64,000 bases of DNA from positions 295,779,080 through 295,843,079 of the forward strand of contig NC_085136.1 in the NCBI RefSeq assembly GCF_035046485.1. The letters are read 5' to 3'. The notes below the pieces were generated by a model that made no database searches, had not been told where the DNA came from, and was given only the letters and a program-made list of their open reading frames with translations. Position numbers and translations under genes: made by a program. This DNA is from Aedes albopictus. Lineage: Eukaryota > Arthropoda > Insecta > Diptera > Culicidae. Shown piece by piece: positions 51,240 through 60,392 of the stretch (within the stretch, counting starts at the first letter, position 1; every line of letters starts with the position of its first letter).

Positions 51240-52250
51240 TATTGCCAATAAATAAATAGGGGTGGAAGCAATAATAATCTATAAAAGTTCCATAAACAAA
51301 TCAAAAAATGCATAAATAAATCAAAACTTCCCATAAATAATTGATTTTCGAGCAATAAAAAATGCCAGAATTTCCACAAATAAATCAACAATTGCAATAA
51401 AAAATTCACAATACGCGCGACGTGAGACGAAACATAACACTTATAGTTCTTACAATCGTCAAGATATTAAAATTTACCTTTCGTCGAAAGGTAACGACGA
51501 AAGGTAAATTTTAATATCTTGACGATTGTAAGAACTATAAGTGTTATGTTTCGTCTCACGTCGCGCGTATTGTGAATGTCGTTACTGTTCTTACGTTGGC
51601 ACAAATCACGAAAATTTGATAGTGCAATAAAAAACTATATATTTTCCAACAAAAAATTTCGAACATACTACATCACAGAACTATTATGATAGAAAGACTG
51701 AAACTATGTGTGCAATTTAACGGACAATCGCTTGCTGTCCGAACTCGCTAACGCTCGTCGGACTTTAAAAAGGAATAACATCTCTGTTCGCATTCTACCG
51801 GGCAAATTCTTGGATCTGCGGATTGCCTAGATCCGAATCGACGCAGTTACGGCGCCTCGGATTTCGGACACTTCGGCGGCTTTCTGCCGCCTCAGCTCCT
51901 CAATCCTCTATGCGGCTTCGCCGCATGGCTCGGCCACATCTTTTACTTTACTCATTATTTCGTATTTATTGCTAAATGTTCAATTGCTTTTTTGATGTTT
52001 TTCAATTGGGAATTTTTAAATTATTTATGGAAAAATCAGATTTATTTATGGAAAGTTTAAACTTTTTTTGGTGGAAAAAAATGTAGTTATTTATTGCAAT
52101 TTTTGAATTATTTGTGGAAATTCCGACATTTTTTATTGCTTGAAAATCAATTATTTATGGGAAATTTTGATTTATTTATGCACTTTTTGATTTGTTTATG
52201 GAAATTTTATAGTTTATTATTGCTCCCACCCTTACTTCTTTATTGGCAAT
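51240..52250. mobile_element. AT-rich inverted-repeat element in the Penelope 3' region
   Basis: Inverted arms of about 160 bp (51243-51403 and 52083-52246) built of TTCCATAAATAAATCAAAA-like phrases. The arms flank a hairpin (51404-51577) and a 400-bp GC-richer centre full of small stem-loops. Confidence 0.68.
51404..51577. mobile_element. Near-perfect 174-bp hairpin
   Basis: Arms of about 84 bp, outer ATTCACAATACGCGCGACG and complement, inner TTTACCTTTCGTC and complement, with a loop of a few bases near 51490. A diverged single arm is found at 19176-19260. Similar in design to the hairpin at 2919-3084 but unrelated in sequence. Confidence 0.85.
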
Positions 52251-52274
52251 TTTCGATTTTGGTATGGAAAATGA

Positions 52275-52961
52275 TCACTTTTCTATGAGTCGTTTATATT
52301 TTAGCCGTAAGTTAACCGTCGTTTCGTTGTTGATTTTTATGTGGACCACTTCAGCAGCCAATCTGCTTGCATCATTATTGATTCTCTCTAGGATCCGAGT
52401 TCGAGAGAAGTCAAAGTGGTGCCCGTTGTCTACCGCGTGTTGCGTGAGTCCCGTAGCTGAAGCGTTGGTGCGTATAGAGTTTCTGTGTTGTGTGATGCGC
52501 TTGTCCAGTGTCTGAGAAGTTTGTCCGATGTACTCCTTTCTTTCGCATGCGCCACAAGGAATACTATATACCACATTCGTCTGTTTCATTTGTGGTATTG
52601 GATCTTTCAGTTTCGTGAAGACCGTGTTCTTCACTTTATCGCCTGGTTTGAAAGACGCCGTGATATCGAATTTTGTCAACGTTTTGTTCACCTTCTCGCT
52701 TAAACCAGGGATGTATGGGATGGACACATATTTCTTGGGTTCCCCATTCTCACGTTCGTTCTCCAGAGTGTTGTAGAGAAGGTGTACTCGGCGTTTTATC
52801 GTGCGTTGGATGATATTCTCTGGATAATTGTTGTTGCGGAGAATGTGTTTGACCATTCCAATGCTTTCCTCCCTACGTTCGACATCTGTTAGCTTCAGTG
52901 CTCGGTCAATAAGCGCGATCATGGTGTTCATTTTATGAGTGTGAGGGCTCAAAACAACCAT
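52275..52961 (-). CDS. Penelope-like element GIY-YIG endonuclease domain (partial)
   Basis: An uninterrupted 228-codon minus-strand frame. A helical N-terminal part with RT-thumb-like sequence is followed by IPYIPGLSEKVNKTLTKFD, then SIPCGACERKEYIGQTSQTL: VYS at 131-133, CxxC at 136-139, YIG at 144-146, then R155 and E204 in the expected order for a GIY-YIG nuclease. In Penelope elements this domain nicks DNA for target-primed reverse transcription. The frame begins at the truncation point, so the first Met is not a true start; the stop is natural. The frame is open but cannot act without its RT. Confidence 0.88.
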   Translation of the reverse strand: MVVLSPHTHKMNTMIALIDRALKLTDVERREESIGMVKHILRNNNYPENIIQRTIKRRVHLLYNTLENERENGEPKKYVSIPYIPGLSEKVNKTLTKFDITASFKPGDKVKNTVFTKLKDPIPQMKQTNVVYSIPCGACERKEYIGQTSQTLDKRITQHRNSIRTNASATGLTQHAVDNGHHFDFSRTRILERINNDASRLAAEVVHIKINNETTVNLRLKYKRLIEK

Positions 52962-53916
52962 AAGACAAATGGAGAGATGGGGAGTTGGGTAGGTGGTTGC
53001 ATTCTATCATCCCACAGGTGTCGAGGAAGCCATGGTTCAAAGGTTTGGATTTAGGGCGCGATTTCATTCGTGTGATGTGTCGGCTGATGTCCAACCATTA
53101 TTTGTTAAACGCACATACCTTCCGTATTGGGCTCTCAGAAAGCAATCTCTGTGTCTGCTGCGTGGCTTACCAGGATATCGAACATGTCGTGTGGGGATGC
53201 AATGAGTATCGTGAGGTCAGATCTGAGCTGCATGAAATTCTCCGGGTCCGAGGAAAACAACAGAAACACGTTAGAGAAGTGTTGGCAGGCCTTGATTTGG
53301 AATCTCATTTATCAGTTTTTAAAACGTGTTGATGTCAGAGTTTGATGTAGTCCGTCGTGATCAAGTTAGCCACAGAAGTTAAGCTGATTCATTCTCGCGG
53401 AGGGTATAGCATCAGAAACTGGCTGTCCAATTCTTTAAGTTTCCTGGAAGCAAAAGGCGAACAGTGAACAACCACTGCTGTACGTTTTCATCAAGACAAG
53501 GAAACACTGACTGAACGCAACGACTACTTTGGACAAGCAAGTTCTATGGACATCCAAGACCTTCAACTCCACATCGTTACCGACGCCAGCAACGTGCATC
53601 AGTCTAGTCTCATGCCGTGTCAAGGTAACCCTGCTGAAACCAATATCTGTGCCAAACCTGCTGGAACTGCAGGCGACAGTCTTAGGAGCAAGGTTGGCAG
53701 TAGCTGTGCGAATTGCAATCACTCGTCCAACATAGCGCAGCAAGCTTTCTGAACGGATTCTACAACCGTGCCTTCCTGGATCACCTCTGACCTGCGAAGG
53801 TACAAGGAGTTTGTCAGACTGTGAATCGGGAAGATCCTGACCAGGTATCCAATTTTTCACTCACGTGATCAAATTCCACGGATTTATCCACCTCCGCGAT
53901 CATGATATTTCACTGC

Positions 53917-53984
53917 GTGTGAAGAATTAGCAATAAGTTAAAATTCACAAATACAAAGAAATTAAAAAAAAAAAAAAAAAAAAA
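53917..53984 (+). mobile_element. 68-bp poly(A)-tailed retro-insert with 12-bp TSD
   Basis: ATATTTCACTGC occurs at 53905-53916 and 53985-53996. Between them are about 46 bp ending AAAGAAATT and a run of about 22 A. This is the structure of a severely 5'-truncated target-primed insertion. The source RNA is not recognised. Confidence 0.8.
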
Positions 53985-53996
53985 ATATTTCACTGC

Positions 53997-54985
53997 ATGG
54001 GATGAAAAATAAAAGTCCCTCACTCCAGCACACACGATAATTGGGTTTTTAAATTAAGAAAACTGTATCGATTTTTTGATTTTATACGAAAGAGCACCTT
54101 TTTATGAGACACTATGATTTTTTCAGATGTTTAGAACTTTTTTTTGGTACCTAAAATCAATTTCAAAGAGATTTTTTGAAATCACCTTTTGACAGCTAGG
54201 TAACTGTTTGACAGCTCCACCCAGTACAAAATGCGACGAGGGGTGATTCGACAAATCGCTCCCATACAAACTTCAAATTGATTTTTAAATAGGTTCCCGG
54301 TCACCAAAATTCATGAAAATTTGGATTTCGGCTCAGTTTCGCATGCAGATTCAGAATATGGAATTATCTTAACACCGCTAAAGAAGCCAATTCTCTTTCT
54401 CTCCATGCACAACTTACGGATAAACAACATATAACTAGAGTGCCTTTAACTTAGAGTGGCGTCAATGTCAAAATAGGAACAAAGATCATGTGTCAAATTG
54501 CTGTCAAATCCATACAAACGCGCGTTCCAAACGAGCAGGAGACCTGTCAAAATCGGAACATGACGTCATTCTCCCTTCCAGTCTTTCTACATATAACAAG
54601 TCACATAACGTATCCACCGATGCACGAGATTAATTATTTGACGCTTAGTGGTACCGTGTTTACATAAAATGTACTTGTTTCCATGGTCATCTAGATAACA
54701 CGGCACCGCTCAGACGTCAACCGGGTGAAAACGTGGATTGGTACAGACTGATCCACCATTTCCCCTGTGACAGCAAACGATTTGCGAGTGAGTGCTAGTT
54801 GGAGAGAGCATACTTTTATCACGCAATGGAACCGGAGTGAGAACCTTTTTAATCGTCTATGGGCGCTAGTAAAATATCGCAGGCTGCTTTATTCGGATAA
54901 TATCGCTATGTGAGTGAGGGAAAACTTTGATGCCTGATTCTGACTCTTACCAATTATTGCGAGTGGCGGTGCGTACCTACAAAAC
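53997..54985. other. Unassigned AT-rich sequence within the Pao remnant
   Basis: No coding frame for Pao here. Contains TTGACAGCT and CCCATACAAAC phrases common in mosquito repeats, but no ends could be paired. Confidence 0.4.
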
Positions 54986-55114
54986 TTAACGTGGCGGGTC
55001 ATCCGACGAAGTGGACGCGTGATCCGGAGCTACACTCAGACAGCGAGTGGTTTATGGGTCCCAAGTTTCTTTATCGAGAGGAGGACCTCTGGCCAAAACA
55101 GAAAAAGTTGACTA

Positions 55115-55229
55115 CAGTCATAGCACAATTATGGGTCACCCACAATTATGAGTCAATTCCATTTGAATAGCATGGTGAACCGCCTGACTAATGATTGTGA
55201 CAGAGTGACCCATAATTGTGCAATGACTG
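55115..55229. mobile_element. 115-bp TA-target MITE
   Basis: Ends CAGTCATAGCACAATTATGG and complement (one mismatch), flanked by TA. It interrupts the Pao pol between the CTCTGGCCAAAACAG and GGAAGACGTGAGTGC segments. Confidence 0.85.
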
Positions 55230-56199
55230 TACTATGTAGGAAGACGTGAGTGCATCTTCTTATGCATGATATCCAGCTATTCGTACCAGATAGCGATGTT
55301 CATCGGATCGTAAAATGGAGTGTTTTGGTACGGACTGTGGCAACTGTCTTCTGATTCGTATCCAACTGTCGTAGGAAGTTGAGCGGATTGGCTATTGATA
55401 CGAAGAAGGCCACAGATAGGCAAGCTACAGTCATCAAGTTGGCGAACTTACCGACACAACAAACTCTGTTGAAACTAGTTGAGCACGAGATGGCGGAACG
55501 ATTTTTGGTCTTGAAGCTGCATCATTCGATGATGAGGTGAAAGTTTTGACCAGAAATGCGAAGGTAGCTGAGGCAGATCGCTGGTAGATCAAGAAATCAA
55601 GCCTCCTGTACATGTTAACACCACTTATTGATGACGACGGAATTCTATGGATGGAGAGTCGTGTAATACGTGCGAAGTTCCTATCGTTTGACCTTCGTTT
55701 TCCGATAGTGTTGCCAAGGGAACATGCAGTTACGGCGAAGATTGTTCAAAACTATCACGACGGTAGGCGCTGTTATTATTAAAGTCACCGAAGGCTGAAA
55801 ATGGTGCAAAATCAACAAAAACCGCTCACAGATTCCTAGAATGGCAGCATTACCGGCACAGAGATTGACTCTATTTCTGAGGCCCTTCAGTTTTGTTGGC
55901 GTAGATTATAAGCAGCCATTCCAGTTCACGGTTTGCTGTCGCAGCGAGTAGAGGTGGACTGTTTTATTCACACGTTCATTAGACAGATCAGTTCAGCTCG
56001 AAGTGGCGCTTTCGCTTACTTCTTAGTCCTGTTTGATGGCACAGGATCGACAGAAATCTTATCGGGGCCATTTGACGGGGTAAAGAGATGGTAGACAAGG
56101 TTTGCTGCATTTAAATGAAATCCTGCCTGGATACTAGCTGTCCCGGCAAACTTTGTATTACCATTATGACCGCAGATTGGTTTCATTATGATTGTGTTG

Positions 56200-56880
56200 A
56201 ATATTTTCCCAACTCATCAAAACTTTACTGCCCATAATCGCATAGTCGACGTAAGCGCCACTGCACAATGGTCCACGAACCAGATTTACGAGGAAAGATG
56301 CATGCAGCGCCTTCAAATATTTTTTTAGACAAATATGGTCTTCTACAAAGTTGTTCCTAAAAATAAGGCCCTCTGTTCAATATACATGAAAATTAGGGTG
56401 GTCAATATTTTCAAAGAAATTGGTAACCAAACTTTTTTATTTGCAAGAATAACTATATACATTCTTCGGAATAATTGTAGATCTATCAATTTTGAGCAAG
56501 TTTGCTGAATACACTTTTTATGTAGCTTTAAAATTGATCGATCTAGAGGTATTTTTCTGAATAAGCTTAGGGTGGTTCAAGAAAACCCAGTTTTCTGGCG
56601 TTAACTTTTTCAGTTTCGATTTTTTATCAAAGTCGCACAAGAAACATTTGTAGAGATTTTTAAGACGCGTCGTTTCGTGCGCTGAGATGATCGTTATCTC
56701 TTTTGGTTCAAAAGTTTCAGGCATTTTTCTAAAAAAATCATAGTTTTTTTAAAAAGGTGTTATGACGGGTTGGGGCAAACATAAAAAATATCTTTTGCCC
56801 GCATTCAAAAGAATAAATGTTGTTATAAAACATATCAAAAAATAAGAGGGGTGTTGTTTTTGTAACTCAAGTGAAAAATA
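56200..56880. other. Unassigned AT-rich sequence
   Basis: Contains AAAATTAGGGTGGTCAAT-like and TTAGGGTGGTTCAAG phrases that repeat once, suggesting a diverged repeat. No coding sequence. Confidence 0.4.
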
Positions 56881-56919
56881 CTTAAAAAGTGCATATTTTT
56901 TCTAGAAAATCATCAATAT

Positions 56920-57230
56920 CTTTTGAACGGAATGACGTAGCAACATTCTCAGCGCACGAAAATGCGCGTTTTTGGAAGCTCTAAAACTGGTTCTTAGACA
57001 ACTTTGATGAGAAATTTGAAACAAAAAAGATATAGGGTTTAAACTGTTTTGGCCAAATCTGGAGCATTTTCCCATAGAATTCATAGGGTGACGCTAGAAC
57101 AAATCGTTTTATTGCTTTATCTTTTTTGTTCCAAATTTCTCGTCAAAGTAGCCTAAGAACCACTTTTAGAGCTTCCAAAAACGCGCATTTTCGTGCGCTG
57201 AGAATGTTGTTACTGTGTGGGCTACGTCAC
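56920..57230. repeat. Inverted repeat, ~100-bp arms
   Basis: GTAGCAACATTCTCAGCGCA to AGATATAG on the left (about 56938-57033) is the complement of 57115-57215, with a loop of about 85 bp. Probably a foldback MITE next to the gypsy LTR. Confidence 0.72.
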
Positions 57231-57233
57231 TGA

Positions 57234-58104
57234 TGTTGGACTAGCACGTGCATCCACCCTCGCTAGGAAACATCGCACGAGTCGACATACAGTCGACCTG
57301 ATGAATATTTGAATCTGTATCAGATCTAGGCAGGCCATGCTTTTCCCAGGTCATTCAGTTTACCCTTCCCGTGCCAACAGTAAGTGTTTTCCGGAGAAAT
57401 CCACAACCCCGACGAAAGAGCCGAGCCGATTGGGAATCCTCCATCTAGCACAGGTACGATCAGTGTTTGGACGAAAAAGTGATCAGTGAACCGATCGGCA
57501 GTTTTTCTTCCCTTCTGTTGGTTCTGTTTCAATTACCAAGCGGTGTATGTTCTCTCGTCGAGTCGCATGGTTCACGAAGGAACACAAAGAGGATACTCCG
57601 ATATAAACAAGCTGCGGCGATGAGCGGGCATCGCTAAGTGTAACACTTACCGATGATCGCTCATCGTTGGCTTGGGGCAACTGTGAATAATCGTTATTTT
57701 CATCAGTATTTAATGCGTTTTCGCTTTAAAAACGTGAAATACTATTTAATTTAACTGTATTCATGACGTTGCAGGTTGTGTAGTCACAATAAAAAAAGAA
57801 TTATGGCAATAAAATATTCTTACCGAATGCATCGCTTTCATTAGCGTCATCGAGCATCTTCTCTCTTGATTACGCTCTCGTATCGAACCGGGCAAGAGAA
57901 TGAACAGCATTTCGGGGAGCGTTCCCGAGCATGTTGGTTCATGAAATGTTACAATCGCGAATGTATCACTTGCTGAGCATGGACCATTCAGTGGTTCGCG
58001 ATAAAAATCCACACACTGGGTACGATAATTGATTCTTTATTAAACATGTAATAAGAACGCTAAGCGATTCCTATCGATCCTGGCAATTAACCTAAACGTG
58101 CACA
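57234..58104 (+). repeat. Candidate 5' LTR of gypsy element 1
   Basis: Starts TGTTGGACTAGCACG and ends CGTGCACA, i.e. TG...CA. After removal of hAT copy C and one TSD it is about 305 bp. It is immediately followed by T and TGGCGATCCTGCCAG, placed as a primer-binding site. No second LTR is in the window, so the borders are inferred. Confidence 0.5.
57461..58018 (-). mobile_element. hAT-like element copy C, uninterrupted
   Basis: Ends CAGTGTTTGGACGAAAAAGT and TCCACACACTG, bounded by exact 8-bp GGTACGAT at 57453-57460 and 58019-58026. 558 bp, inverted relative to copies A and B, and the reference empty form for both. Non-coding. Confidence 0.9.
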
Positions 58105-58105
58105 T

Positions 58106-58120
58106 TGGCGATCCTGCCAG
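58106..58120 (+). other. Candidate primer-binding site
   Basis: TGGCGATCCTGCCAG, one base after the LTR terminus CACA. Position and the TGG start fit a tRNA 3' end complement; the tRNA is not identified. Confidence 0.45.
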
Positions 58121-58467
58121 TATTTTTTTTTTGTGGCTTGTGGGGAAAATATTCCGAAAAAAAACCCTAGCCACGTGAATCTTACATAGCGTTTGAGGTT
58201 ATGATTGTTTCCCACTTTTTTTTTGATAAGTCATTGAAAGGAAACTGATATCATAATCCATGTACATTTTGCTACCAGATGCCTTTAAATCTGGTTGATT
58301 AAAAATGGAAAAAAAAATAATAACTAAATTTTATGCAACGATTAAGGTACGCTGAGAAACCTAATCTTGAAAAATCAAATATTTTTCTCACAAAACAATA
58401 AAAAAAAAGTCATCAAACAAGACCAAACATCCGCAGAATATAACTTACTTTGTTTGAAATAGTTGCA

Positions 58468-58718
58468 TAGTCCACAGCGAGACCGGATGTCCGCAAATTT
58501 AGTCCTCAGCGAGACCGGATGTCCGCAAATCGAGTCCACAGCGAGACCGGATGTCCGCAAATTTAGTCCACAGCGAGACCGGATGTCCGCAAATTTAGTC
58601 CACAGCGAGACCGGATGTCCGCAAATTTAGTCCTCAGCGAGACCGGATGTCCGCAAATCGAGTCCACAGCGAGACCGGATGTCCGCAAATTTAGTCCACA
58701 GCGTGACCGGATGTCCGC
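58468..58718 (+). repeat. 32-bp minisatellite in the gypsy 1 leader
   Basis: Eight copies of a unit containing CAGCGAGACCGGATGTCCGC, with two variants (CACAG/CTCAG; AAATTTAG/AAATCGAG) that recur in order, hinting at duplication of a three- to four-unit block. It lies between the PBS and gag, where packaging signals usually sit. Confidence 0.9.
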
Positions 58719-58893
58719 GCCCCTCATTCAAATTGTGAAGAGGCAAATGAATGTTTATTCTCACCTAAGAAGAGTTATAAAAAAAAGAAAATGATAAAAT
58801 GATGCGCCTTGTCCTTAAAGTAGAAAAAAATAGTCTAAGGAAAAGGAAAACGGGTAAATTTGCCTAGTTTTTTTTTCCTGACGCTAACTGTAG

Positions 58894-60288
58894 ATGACTA
58901 AAGTACAAAAAAATATCGTTCTCGTTTTCAGAACGCGACCGTGTATTGTGAGCGATATGGAAAGTAACGGCAAATACGTTCGAGCTCCGAAAGCTCCAGA
59001 ATCAGAGTGGGAAATTGAATCGATCGGTCATTCTGACCAGGTCCTATTGGAAAATTCAAGCTCTTTCTGCAGCGCTACTAGCCTAGATGACTGCGACGTC
59101 GATGAAGGCAGTGAAAGAAGTTTCGACTCTGCACTACCAGCAAGTATTGCGGGATGCAAAGATCAGGAAGACAGCGATGTAATTCCTTCGAAAAACGTCC
59201 CGATTGAACCAGACCAGACCCATCAGAGCACCCGCAGTCGCCTCCAAAGAATGGACAACGTACTTTGCGATCTTTCGAAGGCAATGGCTTCCATTCAAAG
59301 AGCGGAACCCGAGCCATTCGAACCCGATCAAGATTGGTCAACTCCAACGAACAGCGCATCTGTAACTACATCCTCGAGCGTTCGTTGGGATAACATCAAG
59401 CCTTTCCCAGCCGGAGTGCCAGCGAACCAAATGTGGGAGGAGTGGAACCGTTATATAGAGAATTTTGAAATCGCGGCAACTCTCAGCAATGCGAACGATC
59501 CAGTTAGAAGGTCACAGTTGCTCTTCCTCTCAATGGGGACTGAACTTCAAGGTATCGTTAGAGCTGCCAAGCTCAGACCAAGTTTGAAGGAAGCAAACTG
59601 CTATCGCAATTTTGTTAGTAACATAGGACGTTACTTCCAATCCATGACCGACTCAGCCGCTGAACATGAAGCTTTCTCTAACATGAAGCAACAAAAATCG
59701 GAAACTGCCGTCGCATTCCACTCTCGTTTGATGGCAAAGGTTCGCTTGTGTGGGTACAGCCCAGCTGACCACGATAGATTCGTCCGCGCTCAACTTTTGA
59801 AAGGCTTGCGGAACAAGGACTTAGTGAAAGCAGCTAGGACGTATGGACACGATACGAATTACATAGTACAGGCGGCTACGCGGGACGAAGCCTACGATGC
59901 GGAAATGGCCATGACAGAGAGCTTCGAGTCCTCGTATTCAGTACACCGTGTACACCGAAAGCCGACAATAGCGGAATCGATCAAAAACCGTGCAAGGCCC
60001 TTCGATAAAGTTGGCAGACCAGAGGCGAAGCGTTTTCGGGGCAACCGATACGCCGAACAACGATACTCACAGGAACCAAGTCGTCGTTTTCGTTGTCGCA
60101 GATGTCACGGACACTCGCATTCCAATTTGCCGTGCCCAGCACTGAACAGGAATTGCAACATTTGCGGAGAGCGAGGTCACTTCGCAGCAGCCTGTCGGCG
60201 AGCACGTGTGCGGCAGCTCCAAATCAAATCCAGCGCATCGCCTACACGGGACAGTCGTGCGAATGAGACACAGGTATTGAATGACTGA
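58894..60288 (+). CDS. Gag of gypsy element 1
   Basis: 464 codons, intact. An acidic N-terminus is followed by a capsid-like helical region (PAGVPANQMWEEWNRYIENF near 170-190; SNMKQQKSETAVAFHSRLMA near 265) and a basic C-terminus with two canonical CX2CX4HX4C knuckles at 401-414 and 421-434 (CNICGERGHFAAAC). This protein forms the element's capsid and binds its RNA. The Met at 58957 (MESNGKYVRAP) is an alternative start: a splice-acceptor-like TCGTTTTCAG ends at 58931 between the two. The terminal VLND is encoded by the 5' end of the apparent intron. Confidence 0.88.
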   Translation: MTKVQKNIVLVFRTRPCIVSDMESNGKYVRAPKAPESEWEIESIGHSDQVLLENSSSFCSATSLDDCDVDEGSERSFDSALPASIAGCKDQEDSDVIPSKNVPIEPDQTHQSTRSRLQRMDNVLCDLSKAMASIQRAEPEPFEPDQDWSTPTNSASVTTSSSVRWDNIKPFPAGVPANQMWEEWNRYIENFEIAATLSNANDPVRRSQLLFLSMGTELQGIVRAAKLRPSLKEANCYRNFVSNIGRYFQSMTDSAAEHEAFSNMKQQKSETAVAFHSRLMAKVRLCGYSPADHDRFVRAQLLKGLRNKDLVKAARTYGHDTNYIVQAATRDEAYDAEMAMTESFESSYSVHRVHRKPTIAESIKNRARPFDKVGRPEAKRFRGNRYAEQRYSQEPSRRFRCRRCHGHSHSNLPCPALNRNCNICGERGHFAAACRRARVRQLQIKSSASPTRDSRANETQVLND

Positions 60289-60392
60289 AATTGTAACATT
60301 TAAATTAATAATAAAGCAGCATATGAATTGCGTAATCAACGCTTGTTTTTGTTTTCGCGTAAACCCGTTACATTTTTTTCCTTTTTTTTTAG
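60274..60392 (+). other. Apparent phase-0 spliceosomal intron joining gag to pol
   Basis: The donor ACACAG|GTATTG falls after codon 460 of gag; the acceptor is a pyrimidine tract (TTTTTTTCCTTTTTTTTTTAG) ending at 60392. Length 119 bp, not a multiple of three, with in-frame stop TGA at 60286. Joining CAG to TAT GTG AAC ACT puts protease in the gag frame. Confidence 0.6.

Larger units (their letters stand above)
50813..52964 (-). mobile_element. Penelope-like element, 5' truncated, 14-bp TSD
   Basis: ACAAATGGAGAGAT at 50799-50812 and 52965-52978 bounds the insert inside the LINE RNase-H/tail junction. The minus strand encodes the element's GIY-YIG C-terminus (52275-52961) followed by about 1.46 kb of 3' sequence that has itself received an AT-rich inverted-repeat element and a hairpin. 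The RT domain is missing. Confidence 0.88.
47068..53345 (+). pseudogene. RNase-H-bearing non-LTR retrotransposon (I/LOA-like), split into four pieces
   Basis: RT palm at 47068-47323 (MGLPQGSCLSPFLY, motif B), RT catalytic box after an insert at 47567-47790 (RQLADDCVVSVTG), RT thumb at about 50220-50345 (SQYLGVWFGSKCTWGKRI), RNase H at about 50400-50812 (FTDSLSSLEAV, then VPSHCSISGNEKAHSLAK in another frame) and the C-terminal tail at 52979-53332 (DFIRVMCRLMSNHYLLNAH, CVCCVAYQDIEHVVWGC). Inserts lie at 47324-47566, about 47790-50220 and 50813-52964. The element is 5' truncated. The presence of RNase H points to the I or LOA group. Confidence 0.83.
53350..56110 (+). pseudogene. BEL/Pao LTR retrotransposon, decayed pol
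   Basis: Plus-strand pieces in several frames: LIHSRGGYSIRNWLSNS (RT/RNase H junction typical of Pao), LQLHIVTDAS and LKPISVPNLLELQATVLGAR (RNase H), TDSTTVPSWI near 53756, then after an insertion LLTPLIDDDGILWMESR-like sequence near 55610-55650 and a zinc/integrase start with RLTLFLRPFSFVGVDY near 55860-55910. Multiple stops and deletions. No LTRs recognised. Insertions lie at 53917-53984 and 55115-55229, and probably at 54000-54960. Confidence 0.75.

Noticed and set aside
56518..56724. 68-codon minus-strand frame
   Set aside because: Lies in diverged AT-rich repeat with no domain.
58468..58718. CRISPR-like regular repeats
   Set aside because: Units are contiguous with no unique spacers, in a eukaryotic retrotransposon leader.
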